64,000 nucleotides of DNA, from positions 93,791,381-93,855,380 of the forward strand of contig JALJCS010000001.1 of NCBI GenBank assembly GCA_023055355.1, in the 5' to 3' direction. Every line of letters begins with the position of its first letter. Position 1 is the first letter of the stretch. Of this stretch, positions 1-36,364 are shown piece after piece. The position numbers and the translations under genes are program-made. The DNA comes from Agelaius tricolor. Taxonomy: Eukaryota; Chordata; Aves; Passeriformes; Icteridae. The notes beneath the pieces were generated by a model. It saw only the letters and a program-made list of their open reading frames with translations. It was not told where the DNA came from and ran no database searches.

Positions 1-22065
<22,065 letters not shown>

Positions 22066-22249
22066 CGCCGCGATGCCGGGCCCTCCGCCGGCAGCGCGTT
22101 CTAAAGAGGCGGGGTCCCGGGCTGGCCTCCCATTGGCCAGTGCCGCCGGGGCACGGACCAATCAGCGGCGGCTCCGCGGTGGGTGGAGGTGCGGGAGGGA
22201 GGGTGGTTTGCTGCGGGCGCGCGGGGGGCGCGGCCTGAGGGGGGCCGAG

Positions 22250-22385
22250 GGCACGAGCACGAGCACGGGCACGGGCACGCGCACGCGCGCGGCGCGCGGC
22301 ATCGCGCCGCTCCCGTGTGCCCTCATAGTTACGGGGACGGGGACAGGGACAGCTCCAAGGCACGGCCACAGCCATGAGCACAGGC
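22250..22385. repeat. GC-rich degenerate hexamer repeats (GRGCAC-like)
   Basis: Successive units such as GAGCAC, GGGCAC and GCGCAC run from about 22250 to 22305. A second cluster of GGGGAC, GGGACA and GGCACA units follows at 22328-22390. It lies on the upstream edge of the CpG island and yields Arg/Gly/His-rich shadow frames that are not genes. Confidence 0.7.
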
Positions 22386-22529
22386 ACAGCCATGGCCGCA
22401 GTCATAGGCTCCGCCCCGGGAGGCCTTGCCTCGGTGCTGTCACAGTCGCTTCTGAAACCAAAGGCTTCACCTCTCCCCTTAAACTCTTCTCTTTTCTTCC
22501 GCTGCAGTTGTCGTGTCACCACCCCAGAA

Positions 22530-22860
22530 TCGACGAATCGTACACTGGTTTGGGTTGGGAGGGACTTTCGGGATGATCTGGTTCCAACAAACCTGCCAGC
22601 GCCAGGGACGCCTTTCACTAGGCAAGGTTGCTCAGATCCCATCCAGCCTGGCCTTGAACACTCCCAGGGATGGGGCACCCATAGCTTCTCACTGTTCCAG
22701 TGCTTCACCATTCTTGCAGTAGAGAATTATTTACCTAATATCCATTCTAAACCTATACTCTTACAGTTTGAATCCATTCACCCTTGTCCTGTCACTACAT
22801 GTCCTTGTAAAACTCTCCATCTTTCTTCTAGGCTCCCTTCACAAATATCTGAAATCCTCA
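22530..22860 (-). mobile_element. CR1 LINE 3' fragment, reverse orientation
   Basis: The plus strand reads as the complement of CR1: TTGGGAGGGACTTTCGGGAT near its 3' end, then CCATCCAGCCTGGCCTTGAA, CACTCCCAGGGATGGGGCA and ACCCTTGTCCTGTCACTACA. It lies just upstream of the BCKDHB CpG island. The left end is the CR1 3' end; the 5' border is approximate. Confidence 0.85.
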
Positions 22861-24689
22861 AATTCTACCCCAGCAGCTGTCCCAGAAGGTAAAAAAGAAT
22901 TCATAGACCTGAAGATATTACCTGTTCCACTCTGTCTCAGAATTCCTCTCAACTGCCCATCCAAACTGGCTCTCAGTCTGTCTTATTTTAAATTTATTTT
23001 TTCCAAGGTCTTTTCTTCCAAACTCTCTTGCTCAGACCTTTGTTACATTATTTTATTGAAATTATCATCTTTCATATGCACATATTTTCTTTGTCAGGTT
23101 TTACAAAAACATTCTTTCTAATGTTCTCCTCATCAAAGTGTAACAACCTCACTATTCCTTCCATCATCCAGGTGAATCTCCTTGGTCTACTTGGTCTACT
23201 TTTGCAGCCTCCATTTCTTCCTCTGTACACCCATTCTTGCTGCCTTTCAGTTGTCTCCAGATCAATCTTTTTTGACTTTCCCTTTCATCAGTGCTTCACA
23301 TCTTGTCCCTGTGCATGCCCCTGCATCAAGCCCTTTCATGCAGCCTCCAATGCATGTGACAAGCTTTGAGTTGTTCTTCCCTGTCTGTCTTGATGTTATC
23401 TGTAAGATCAACCATACTGGCTAGCATTTTTACTTTGCTCCAAGAACTCTAACTCAATACTGTGCCTCAAAAAAAAAACGCTAGAAATTAGAATTATATA
23501 TAAATGGCATCACCTCTTTCAAATGAGATAGCTCATATGTAACCTTGGTTTAGGGTCTGGTTTAAATACTGGAATGTTAGATTTCATGTCTAACATAAAA
23601 TATGTATAACTGTTATGATTAGATTTCTTTTTCTATCTGAGTTCCAAGCCATTACTGAAAATTTCTGTAATGACCACAGTTCCATTTCATTAAAGACTAG
23701 TGCTTCATTATGTATTTGAAAAAATGTATATTGCATTATGTATATGAAAAAATAAAAATATTTTTTCAAGTTGATTTAGAATTTCTTAATCATTAAGATT
23801 TGTGCAAAATAAAAGGCTTCATTCTCCTGCTAACTGGGGAGAATCTTCCACTTGCTCTTTAAGATGCTCTTTATCCTTAGAGACTGCTGAAAAAGCACTC
23901 AAATTTTGAGTGATTGATCATGGGATCAAACAAATTTGAACATATCCCAATATATTCCAGGGAAACAAGGCACTATTTAAGTTTCTAAAGGGAGTGAGAA
24001 TTTTAAAAAACAATAGAAAAGCCATCTTTGCAATGAACAAGGAGTATAAATGTCAAATGTTGAGGCTGCTTCCAACTTCAACTGAAGGCAACATTTGATG
24101 TTTGAAAAGGTTAGGACCTGGAAAACATCATAACCATCAAATGATATACAATCATGTAATATGTATTGCTAATAGTGGAAGATATTAAAAATATCCAAGT
24201 TTACTATTCAAATGTTTGTGTTTCAGTAAGCAATATATCTAAGTTGGAGGAATTAACCATATTTCACATCATTGAGGCAAAATCTGCAAAACTTAAAAAT
24301 GGAGAGCAATAGTATAGAAAGGAATTACTTTACATGTGAGTCTGTCATCTATTACTAATGTGTCAGTTACTGTGAATTGCTAAACTCATAGTATAAACTG
24401 TCAGATATATCTGCTTATGTACAGTTAGTAGATACCATGCTGTGACTCTTGTCTCCTATACCTGGTGATACATGGAACTTGAAAAGGAAAAGAATGGCAG
24501 AGGAGGTTACAGCATTTATGATGGAAGGGTGGAAAGAAGAAATATCCTCACTAAGATGTTCACCTGCTAGTCAGGCCTAGGTAAAAGAGAAAAAAGTATC
24601 TGAAGACATACTAACACCTAAATTGTTGTTGCCTTTTGAGTACAAAAGATGGTTTGTCCACATGGCCTTGGATATTTGCACTGGTGATT

Positions 24690-24710
24690 AAAAAAAAAAG
24701 GGGGGGGGGG
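24690..24710 (+). repeat. A10-G11 homopolymer pair
   Basis: Ten A followed directly by eleven G in intergenic DNA. Prone to length variation and assembly error. Confidence 0.9.
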
Positions 24711-26904
24711 CAATCAAAGAGGTTTGTCCAAATGTACACTGGCTGAACAATATTTTAGTGGAGTTTAGTCCCAGCATTTATGTCTTTCCAGCTCTGAGAG
24801 GGTAATAATTATATCCATGTTGTTGCTGGTGTATGTTGTGATATTCCAGCAACTTCAATTACATTTTGAAGACATTTTTCTCTTTTGGAAGTTGTTCAGT
24901 CACTTAGGGCCACTTCTGTTAAATCTGTACAGCAGACATTAAGAGCTGAAATCAACTGCATTCCCCATCTGTGTGTATTAGTCATTTTGCACATCCTTAG
25001 TATTCTTGACAACCATTAAAAAACTCTGGCAGGGGTTACTATTATTTGTGATTTAAGCAATTAATGAGGATATGATGATGATTGCAGACCCTACTGACCC
25101 AGACCAGATTATGCCCATATTTAAGCCAGCATCAATGAGATGTAACTCCTTTGAAGTCCATGTTGTTGCCTCTGATTGACATGGATCTAACTGTGAATAA
25201 ACTGCAATATTGGATTTGGACATAAACATATGGCTCCAAGTCTACTATTCTTTTTCAAAATCTCTCAAATTTTTTACATAGCTTACAACTGAACCTTAAA
25301 CTTGTCACATTTCCTAGTAGGTGTTACTTTAAATTACATTTTTGTAGATGATGAAGCATCATCTAAAGGAGACTTGTGTTGCATTCCTTCGAGCATAGTT
25401 GTTTTCTTGTCACATCTGTCTGACATGTTATAGTGTTGCTGTAAGTTTGCCTCCCTGCTCTGTGGTTCATGGAAGGAATTTTGTTGCATGTTTCCACCCC
25501 AACAGCTGATTAGCTGTTTCACCCCCTCTTATAGGAGCTGCTAGTAAGCGCTCTTGTCACACTACTCCTAGGTCTTGGTGTTACAGCTGTTTTCATGCTC
25601 TGTTTGCTGTCTTCTGTCTTCCTTCTACCCTAATTATTGTCTGCTTTTTCCTTCTTTTTCTGTGCTGATACTTTGGAGCTGTTTTCTCCCATCCCTCCTC
25701 CCTCAGACAAATGGGGGTTTTTGTTGATTAGGGACCATCATTTCTTTCTTGGATATATAAAAAAGAGAAGCTGTACCATTTGGCCTGACTGGTTTTATTG
25801 TCAGTCCTGTACAGATTAAATGTGGGAACAGAAAGGGTTGTCTTACCCCTAAGAATGAGTAAAACAAACTGAACAAGACCAGAGCAATAATGGTTTTGAT
25901 CAACAGGATTTAGAATAATATGGTTTCATCTTAGGTAGCATAAATGCCAGAAACCCTTTTGCAGTTTAGCAAAGAAATTATTATTTTACACTTTGATAAA
26001 AAGCAGGTCAGAGCAATCTATCTGGAACCAGACAAGTTGTTGTCTGGCAGAGAGCAGGGGGTGAAAAAAAGGAAAAGAAGCTTTAATGGCATCGTTTTGC
26101 ACTCATTTTCATCTAAGGTCAGAAATCATCCAGTTACTTCTGCCATATGACCCACCTCTGTGGTAAGACAGTGCTTCCCACTCAGTCTGGAATAGTAACT
26201 GTGGTTTTCATCACCAATTGCTTTTTACATTTTTAAATACTGCACTCCTAAGTTGAAGACAGTCCTATTTTAAATTACATGAGTAATTCATAACATTAAG
26301 TGAATCAAGGCTAGAAACTGTGGTGTCTATCCATAGAGACGTTATTCAGCTTTCTTTATACGACATTTCAGGGTTTTATAATTACAGGATGAGAATCCCA
26401 CTCTGTTTAATTCAATCAGTTTTAATTGCCTCGAAACCACAGAGCATATTTAACTCTATTTCCTACTAACTTAATCTAGAAATACCTGTACAGGGAAATG
26501 ATTTCTTATACTTGACAGTTCACAATTCTAATGCCAAAAAAAGTCATAATTAAATCAAATTTGTGCAAGGAATGGGGATCACATTTTTATCCTGGGGATA
26601 GTTAAATGTAGGAACAATTTGCCTGAGAACATGTTGGATTCTCATCACTTCCACTCTTCAAATCATAACTAGATTTCTTTGTAGAAGATGTACTGTAGCT
26701 CAAACAAAATTACTATCTTGATAGCAAAACTACTAGGTGAAGTCATACTAAAATAATCTTATTAATACCTTGCAGTTCTAAAATACCTGTTCTTCAGTAA
26801 TAAAGTGAGAATTGCTATTTGACTGGTCAAGAAAGTATGCCAAAAATCTCAATCAGATTCAGAAACGTGGAGTGATGGATTTTTCAGGTATATTGAAGGT
26901 ATTT

Positions 26905-26930
26905 GTGTGTATGTATATATATATACATAT
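26905..26930. repeat. Short TG/TA simple repeat
   Basis: TGTGTGTATG passing into a TATA run and TACATAT. Confidence 0.8.
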
Positions 26931-29900
26931 AGCTGACATTATAACAGTGTTCAAAAAACAAATATACAGAGATGGTTTTAAGTAATGGTCATGTGATTTA
27001 AAGAAGTCACATTTGGATCCCATGAGTTCCCAAAAGATTTCCACAGTGTTCTTTCTGCTGCTGGCTGGTGCTGCTTTACAGATAACCATGTACCAAGCAA
27101 CACATTCAAGTTTAAATAAGTGTTTGAGGCCATGTTCACCTTGCCACAGGTTGGCTTTCAGCTGCTGATCAGAGTGGGAGCTGTGAGCTGTCATCAGTTA
27201 CAAAAGTAATAAATCTCTCCCCAGAATGTTAATAGCAATTTCTGAAATTAAACATACCGAATGTGTACTCTACCAGCCAGTGAACAAGTCCTACTGCAGC
27301 CATGTAATTGTAAAATATGCCAAACTTCTCCATGTGGAAACATCAATTTCTGTGCATCACCTGGCTATTTTTTGAACTAGCACCACTAGCCAGAAAAGCA
27401 GCATTTCATAAGTCAGTGCAGTATCCAGACCCATGTTTCATTGCTGTCAAGCATGAGAGGATTGAAGAGAACTGTATTCAGAGTATGAATAATCAAAGCT
27501 ACCCAAAATTAGACCATACTTTGGGGATACCTGTGCTACTAATTTTATAAAAGCCAAACCCCCTACTCAGCTGTCAGTTTGCCTAAATTTATTCCAAACT
27601 GCGGGGGATTTTTTCCTTCTACATATGTCTTCCTTTTAGTTTGACCATCAGTGCAGTTACAGAATGTTCTAGGTGTTTTTTCTAGACTAGGTTTCAGATA
27701 TTGGTTCACATTCAGATTCTAATGCTGCTTTCAGTGTGGCACTGCTTTCTGCACCACTGGAGTCACCCACTTGCAGCTGTCTTTAAATAAAGTAGCTGGT
27801 TGTGGTATTTATTATTACTTCTCTTTTCCTTTACCCAATCAATTTTCATCATCCCAGCAAAAAATGTCTAGATGCATCTTTTCATTTTAATATAGAGTGT
27901 ATCTTTCTGTATTCTCTTTTGACTAAAGATTTTCATCACCACAGAGTACCTGAAAATTCTGTGGGTCACCATCAAGAGAAGGAGTGCTTAACACTCATGC
28001 AATTTGTATGGGTCTGGGAAATCTAGGATGGGTTCAGCATTTCTATGTCCCATTCAAAAAGGACAACTAGGTTGTGGCAATGTTGTACATTAAAGCTTTC
28101 TTTTATAGAAAAGATTTGATTTGTATAGAAAAGATAGTTTCAAATGCATATATGACAAGCTTCTGCCTAAGTTTAATTTAGATGAACTGGATATCTTTAA
28201 ACAGGTTTTCAGTGACACCCTTAGGCAGCACAGGGATTTAATGTAAAATACACCTTCACTAAAACACAGGATTTAGACTAATTTAGGCAGCCTGGATCTC
28301 ACTGAAAGCCAGAAATAATAATTCACATTTTTATCCCTAACTTTCATCTTTTTCTATATTTAAATAAATATATCAACATCTATTAGAAATAGCATAAATT
28401 GAGAATTGTCTTACTGGTTTGTAATTTTTAATGTATACCATTAGGTGGCAGGAAACAGTAAAGATTTACTTGATGAAATCCATATGTTGAAATACAGATC
28501 TATCAGATTGTTCTCTCCACCCTTTTTGAATCAGATTTCCTACTGTGAACTGTCAAGAGCTTTGTTTAGCTAATTATTAAATGACTTACCAACAGGGCTC
28601 ACTGCTTTCATCAAAACAGCTTCAGATTTCATTTTTGTGCAATCCTTTTGTGAAATAGGGGGGAAAAAAACAAACAGAGAAAAACAACAAGGCAAACTCA
28701 TTCCACTGGGAGTTCCTTAAAAATTAAACATCAGCACTGTTGTGTATCTACTTCTAATCTCTGCTTCTGGTCAGGCTAAATCTGCTGGAAGAAACCCCTA
28801 GGCCAGTCTAATTCAGTAAGCATTGGTGGAAGGCAAGAAAGTTTATTATTTTTTGAGAGCCTTGGTTGTAAGGGCTATGCTTGTGTCTGGGTCTGGCTAT
28901 AAATAGGGACCTTTTACATAGCATAGGCACAAAAGGATTGAACTGAGAAGGCTTAGACACCCAGGCTGACAGACAGATGGCTGCAAGTAAAAAGACAGGG
29001 AATTTATACTACTAGCAACTTTTATGTCTCTAAGTCTAGCTGGCTGCTGATTTTAGAGTTGCAATGGATGTCACTGGTGAGAGGGTAGGTGGCAGGAATC
29101 ACAGGGCAAGACTTGTCTGCTTGATAACTCACTCAATGATTGATGTATGGGAAGTTAATTGCACTACTAGTGACTCTGTAGGAGATAAGGAAATCTATGC
29201 TCAGCATTTCCCAGAGATGTGGAATTAAATCCCTTGCAAGAGTAGCCCCTAAAAGATTTATTCTTGTCCCCTCAAACTCATCAAGTGCTGTTGGTAGGAA
29301 CTGTACCACAGATATTGTCACACATGCTTAACAGGAAAGACCCAAAGCATATTTTTCCATATGTTTATATAATAATTTAGTGCCAAATAAATAACAATTT
29401 CAGAAAATACTATACAGCTGCAGTTTGCCATTCCCATTTGATAAGCTAACACCCGAAAGGAAGAGAAGCACAAGAGAGATATTTTGTTGATTTGTTATTG
29501 ATTAGTCTGATATGAAGAGAAATTCAGCTGAATGCAGTTTTAACATGGCAATGACAGCCAAGAGATGGAAATCCATTATTCAGAGAAAAATGTGTGGTAG
29601 CAGCTCAGAGAACTCTTAACAGTGTGTCTCTTTTGTGTCAGGCAATTGCCTCTGGAAGCAAGGAGTCCTTTTTTCCTCCTGTTCAGCCCCAGCATTGCCT
29701 GAGAACACTGATAGTAACTACACAAGCTACAACCTCATTATTTGTGAAGTCCACATGTCTTCTTGAGTTAGAATTCAATATTTTTAATCTCAGTCTCTGA
29801 GTTTTAGTAGTTGTATTGGATCCACACCATTCAGACATAGTCAATCTTGTGGGAAACTCCCTATCTCAAACAGGAATCTTCAATAGTTAAAAATGCCAAA

Positions 29901-31631
29901 CCCAATAATAATAATGGTACCACAAGATGACTTAAGCAACAGGATTGCAGAAAATCAGATTCCTTCCAAATATAAATACTCAATGCCTGTGCACATCACG
30001 GTTCCATGGCCACCACAGCTGTCAGCATAAAAGGTGGGTCATCTTCAACATCAATTTCTTTCCCTCACAAATAATAGTTACAGATTTCAGAAAGCTGCCA
30101 AGTGGGATTGAATCTAATTCAACATGCTATCAGCATGTTGAATCATGCTATCAATGCTGACAGCAATATTGGTAATCCCAATGGACTAGCAGTCAATCTA
30201 TTGATCACCCTACCCTGTTTCTACCTTCTAACTGTGTAGATCACAAACCTGCCAGGAAAGATGCAGCATAGCCCTGGAGAGCATGGGAGAGGAGCTGCAG
30301 TGTGTTAGGAGATTGAGCTTGAACCCTGTGTGAAATCAAACAAGCAATATTTTTTCTGGTGCACTGTGAGTTGTTCAAGAACCAAAAATTTTTGTCGTTG
30401 AGAGACAAAAGTGCCTCTAGTCACTAAGTTACTAAGCAAGTGTGTTTCTCAGAGGGAATTGTGTTCAGTGGGGCTGCTCAAGCTTTCCAAAGGACAGGCT
30501 GCTGGGAACAGGTGGGTGCCAGGCAGTGCAATATGCAATGTAAGCTCTGTGCACATTGCAATTTGCCCCTGCAGTCTGCAGCACACTGAGAGCTCTGGGG
30601 TGGATTGGGCATGAACTGATCTGTGTATGCACATCCTGATGCTGCTGCTGGGCTTTCACTAGCACAGAGCCTAACAGGACATGGGTTAATCCTGAGCTCG
30701 GTCTGGTAGTTTGCTTATCTTTGTGGGAAAGGGAGGAACAATCATAACCATCAAGCTGATCTCTTACTGTGCTTTATGTTTTTAAAACCACAGATAAGTA
30801 GTATGAAGTATTTGCATCTCCACAAAGGAAAGGTCTTTCCAGTCTGCATAATTCAAATGTGGGTTACCATATGCCTGAAGCTAGGAAACATATTTTATAT
30901 ATATTTATATGTTATCAGCCTGTTCTCCTTATGTTGTTCTTTACAGTTTTATCAGAAATGTTTAGAGTTGCTTACTCAGCTGAGCCAAAATACTGAATAT
31001 TTCTTTTTGTACCTTTGGTCCTCTCATTGTTGTACAATCAGATGTGAAAGCATGCTCAAGAAGAGGATAAATATGTTCTGAGATATTGTCACATTTTGAG
31101 AATGTAAGGACCTAAACAAGCAGTCTCCCTGGACTCTACTTAGAATTTACAGTTGTTTGCAAGAGGGGGCACAACCACCTTTTTGATTTCTTCTTATCTG
31201 TGTCCAAGAGGACAAAGTTCAGCCCCTTTGAGGGACTTTGCATCTTCCATCTACTTTCTGAGGTGGATATAATAAAAAACAGAACTTGAAAAATCATCTG
31301 CCTCAACCTCCTTACCCTCGCTTCAAAAAAATCCCAAACTATTGGTGTTCTGTATCATCTCTTTTTTATAGAAAGCACCAAAGAGTTTGGTTTTGTTTTT
31401 CTTAAACTGCCCATATAATAAACTGTAGATTTGTACTTTCCTATGCTTTCTTTTGAAGAGACCTCAGTAAACTAAAACATATTTCAAAATGCAAGACCAT
31501 TGGTCATAGCTAACTCAGAGTAACGAATGAAAACAGTTTCCTTTGAAAGAGGGATCTCAGGCAGCACAGTAGAAGCAAGTTAGCTAGAGAAGTCAAAATA
31601 TTCTGGAGGTCAGCAGAACAAAGTGTATTTC

Positions 31632-31703
31632 CTAGGTATATGATGGCTGTGTGAACACTTAAGCTATCTAGGCATATGATGGCTGTGTGAACAATTAAGC
31701 TAT
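31632..31703. repeat. 36-bp tandem duplication
   Basis: CTAGGTATATGATGGCTGTG onward at 31632-31667 recurs at 31668-31703 with two differences (GGTATA/GGCATA, ACACTT/ACAATT). Confidence 0.95.
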
Positions 31704-34348
31704 CTAACATTCTCTGTATTCCTGATAGGCTTCCCACATCACCCAGAAATGAGATTAGTGGAAAGAAAGAAGTATGCTTTCCTAGGACACTTTCCTTAGC
31801 ATGCCGAAAAGGTGATAGCAAGAAGTAGGATGGGATAGAAAACAGGAGTGGTTTTGCTCAGGTCTGAAGATACTGGAATGATTTACATTGCAGTAGAAGA
31901 ATGCCTAGGGTTGTTTTCCTTCAAATGTGCCAGGAGGTGGTACAAGACCTACTGGTAGTTTCATATGTATTGTCAAAGCTACTGCCTATGACTGCACACA
32001 TTCAGCTTCTTGTGAAAGACTGTTACAGGCAAGACCAAAGGAAAAATTACTCTTGCAAGGAATTTTCTACCTACCCAAAACAAACAGCAGCAAGGGTGGC
32101 TTGTGTAGCAATTTGTAGGAGGAGATCTGAGAATTTTCATCCTTTCTTTAAGGCTGGGATCTAGGAAACTTACCTCAAGGGTAAGAGAGGAAGGAGGATG
32201 CAGTTGCAAAATTAAAACAAAAAAGACTAACTGATAGAGAAGAAAAAATTGAGAAATTAAATTGCAATAATGGAAAGGGATATGAAAAATCAGACAGATG
32301 ATGGAATGGCAAAAGAGAAAATTAGGGAAGACGGTTGCAACAGAGAAGAGGGAGATATAGTTGAGATAGCTAAGAGGTGGAGTCTCAGACTGAGCAATGA
32401 AGCCTTATGTGATACTGACATAGAACAGGAAACAAAAATTACCTCCACCTGAAGGAGAGCAGATGGAAGCAAATCCGAGATTCACCTCTGTATCAAAGAG
32501 TTTCATCAGGGAGGTCAAGTTAGTATAATGTTAGCTTGCCAGTCAAAAACAAGAGAGCAAGATGTGGACCAGAAGTTGCAAACTATCAGTGTAGGGATGA
32601 CAGATGGAGCTGCCAGAGGCAGATGGATAGGGGACATCACTGTTGTCTACAAACATCTTGGATATCCAACACCTTGAGTGAGAAAAGCAATTTGAATTCA
32701 TACTGGTAGTAGAAAGAAGGTAGACTCTGTCTCATTATGTACTGTCCTATTAGGAACAGAGTATGCAAACATATCCTAGATTATCTTCAGGTGGAGCTTG
32801 ATAAGTTTGGGGATGCAATCATACACACAGTTGATATCAATATCCACGATGAGTGAGACCAGATTGGATGTTGTAAGTGGACCTTCCTAGTCCCTGCCTT
32901 AATCTTATTTTCCTAATAATGATGCTGTTGACTCATATGTATTGACCAGGACAGGTGCAGACAGACACACATTTGCCTCACTCACTTTCCAAGCCAACTG
33001 GATGCCACCCACTTCTGGAATCTGTGTAGCTGGAGTGGCCCAGGGCTGTACCCAAGTTGTTAAATCTGTGCAAATACGTGACTTCCAGATCTGAACCGGC
33101 TTGCTTTCGCCTAACTTGGAGTGTGGGTGAGGGAGTCCACACCTATCCATACACCCTCAGAAGGCTGTGCAAAGCTCACATGTTCAGTGCCTCAGAGGGG
33201 TATGAAAACTTCATAGATTAGGGATGCAGGGACCGTACAGGGTGATGTAGCAGGACTGAGGGGACTGAAGATCCCAGAAGTGCCAGTCCAGGGTGCCACA
33301 GCAGCATGGTCAGGAGCCACGTGTAACATCCCTGTGGTTGCTTTTATATGACAATGTGGTGTTTTGTGACAGACTAGTCTGATACACCACCAGTGTGTAC
33401 CATGTCACCAGGAATGGCAACTTGCTCTTACATCTTTGGTGGCCCTCCCAGTTGTGTTGAGTTCCTAGACAATGCTGCACAGTGGAGATGGTGCTCTGTT
33501 CCTCCTGGTTAGAATATCCCTTCCTTGTCTGTCATCATACTTTGTGTCTCGCTCCCAGGAGTTGCATTGCTCCTCAACAGACATGCAACCCCCTGCTCAT
33601 GCTGCAGTGGCCACAGCCATCTACTGCATCAAGTTATGTTCCAAGGCACCAACTGATATTTGAATATTTGGAAGCAAACACTTGTCTGTTACAGGTGTAT
33701 GGCAGATTACTTTCCATTGCTAATAAGATCCTGGTAAGGAAAGAATTTTGGACCCTTCACTGTGTGGTCACCTGCACAAACAAGACCTTTATTTTTCCCA
33801 CTAGATTTCCATTTTTCCCTCCTAGTAAAAATCTATGGTTATAAGTGTGCGTGGGTTGCACTGTTTCCGCTGTGACTGGAATGGGACCATTCCCACGCTA
33901 CTTGAAGTTTTGCATTCTTGGCTCATGAGATTACTTGCAGAAAGCTGTGGCTATGTCTTCCTTTGATGAAGATGCTCTTATCTTAGGTGAGATGTGGAGT
34001 GCTTCATCTTGCAACATTTCTGCTACCCCCCCAGGCAGAGAAAGAGAGAGAGAACACAGGAAGAATGACAACTTGTACTTTCAAAATCACAATCTCATAA
34101 GGACAACAGTTGATAACAAGCCCAAGCAAAACCAAACTACTGACTCACCCTCCTCTCTCCTAGCCTACTGGGAAAGATTGAGGATTTATGCACAAATAGT
34201 AACACTGGCTTCAATGAGACCCTTTTTTGTCATTACAGGAATTGATGCTTTTTTAGACTATGCGTTTATTGTAGAAACTTGACTCCATTTTTTTCCCTTG
34301 AGCCAGGCTGCTTTTATCAGCAGTCCTGTGACAGAAAAGGAGCATATA

Positions 34349-34377
34349 TAATAGAGGCACCTTGTGTGCCTCTATTA
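34349..34377. repeat. 12-bp perfect hairpin
   Basis: TAATAGAGGCAC (34349-34360), a 5-base loop CTTGT, then GTGCCTCTATTA (34366-34377). Too short for a microRNA precursor. Confidence 0.9.
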
Positions 34378-36314
34378 ATATGAAGTGAAGAACTGCACAT
34401 TTCACATACCCATGCCCTGTCTGCAAATAAAATTATGTCTGAGATTATGACTTGCAAGTGCTTTCTAGCGAAAGTGAAATTTTGCATTTTGAATTAAATG
34501 CCTTTGTTTCTACAAAAGAGGTAAGAAAGGCATTCCACAGGAAAAACAAAAAACCCAGCCAAACAAAAAGAACTCCATAGAAATATTAGTATAGATAGGA
34601 GAGAGATTTGTAAATGTGATGTCCTATGTGTGCCTTCTTAGTCATTTATGGGCAAGTGAATAAAATCACAGAATTATGTTTGTTTCCAAGCCTATATCAG
34701 GTTTTTGTTATTAGAAATACATGTTTAGCTGAAAGCGTAAGTCTACTGTGTAATAGTCAGGACTGCAAAACCAAGCATGCTTCTGACATTAACTAGAAGA
34801 CATTAAAGTTAACACTGCAGGTGCAAAACGGATCCAAAGCGTTTCTGTATATGCCATAGAGGTAGGATTAATCTCATTTTTACTGTGTGAAAGTTAGGCA
34901 GTGAATCTCAAATCGTCAGGTGGACTCCTTAGCTGTACCAATAGGCAAAAGCAAAGCACTTCAGGGTGTGATTCATCCAAAATTAAGGCAGGTGTCTGAG
35001 AGAAGGGAGGCATATCTCCCTCAGAGCATGTCTCTCTCTGTGCTCTAGAGAGAGTGCAAGTGACTCTCTTGCAAGATGGATCCCACCATTGGAAATGTCA
35101 TTGTTACTTTTGCTACTAGATCACTGCCTTACTTGGTGCTTACTAAAGCTTGATCTTCAATATCTTCTCTATTTATCCTTTCCCTGTAGTGTGTAGGCTT
35201 CTCCATCACTTTACAGCATGCTGCTCAATTTAGCATAGAACACTGAATTTATTCATTTTCAATGGGATTCCCTCATGTTCTCAATTACAGTATTTGTTAG
35301 CTCTTTACAAACACCAATTAAAATCTTCAAAGATGAGTCAAAAAATGAAGGCATTATTATTACCCCTTCTTTTTACAAAGGAGGAATGAAAACACCTAGA
35401 TTAGAGTCGATGAAAGCCTCCTGCATTTCAGGTGTGCACGGACTGATTTTTCATGGCTTACAGCACTATACATCATTCTAGAAGCATGAGACACAGCCTG
35501 TTGTGACCTGGATTGCTACTTGTGAGAGCCTTCTGATTTCTGCAATCTGCCCTTTCCCAGGTCTTGTGTTTGCCACTGTGAAAAACTAGAACCTTTTACT
35601 CCAGTTAACACTGTTAGTAGCAGCTTTTTTCTGGGACAATACCACTCTGGAATAACGCCACTTTGATTTATGTGGCTCGCCCACACTCTGTAATGTGTCA
35701 TACAACCAATTTCACTGTAAGAGCATTGTTTCTGGCACTGCAGATCCATTTTAGTTCAGGTTCTGCAATGATGGTGCTGCAACAAAAGCAGCTGAGCCTT
35801 AGCCGACAGCAGCCTCCTCCATTGCCCAGTCATAACACATTCCCACAGCACACACAGGCTATTCTTTGCCCCAAGTAAGGCAGGGAGTCCTGAGGGGAAA
35901 CCACAGGAGTTTGCAATTAGGTCATGAAAAGAATTTATGATCATATTCAGAAGGAGGCTGGAGTAAGGTTTCACAAGCAATTTGAATTTATTTTTCATTC
36001 TTGATTTTGCAAATGTAGATTTCTTCTAACAATTTAAAAATATTGCCATATACTATTTTGAACAAGTCAGCAAGGGGAGAGGAGATGTGTCCCTGAGTGA
36101 AAGCTCTGCCTGGGTCATCAGCAGCAGTAGGTGCTGTGTCTGGCACACTTCCAGCAGCTCAGCTCACACTCTAGGTGATGGCAATACTGTCGTCTCCTGG
36201 GCGCTAGAGGGGGATGGCTACACACGTCACATTGGAGATTTCACAGCTGAAGAAACAGTGCTTCTGTTTGCAATCCCAGAAGCTAAATAAAGTGGTGACA
36301 AACCTTTCTTCATT

Positions 36315-36364
36315 GCTTCTCTCTCTTTGTCTCTCCCTCTTTCTCTCTCTCTTTCTTTTTTTTC
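36315..36364 (+). repeat. CT-rich polypyrimidine tract
   Basis: About 50 bases of CT, TCTC and T runs with few purines. The reverse frame gives Arg/Glu-rich shadow peptides. Confidence 0.9.

Noticed and set aside
28897..28910. TATA-like TATAAATAG on the plus strand
   Set aside because: No open frame, GC box or other promoter context downstream; such motifs are frequent in AT-rich DNA.
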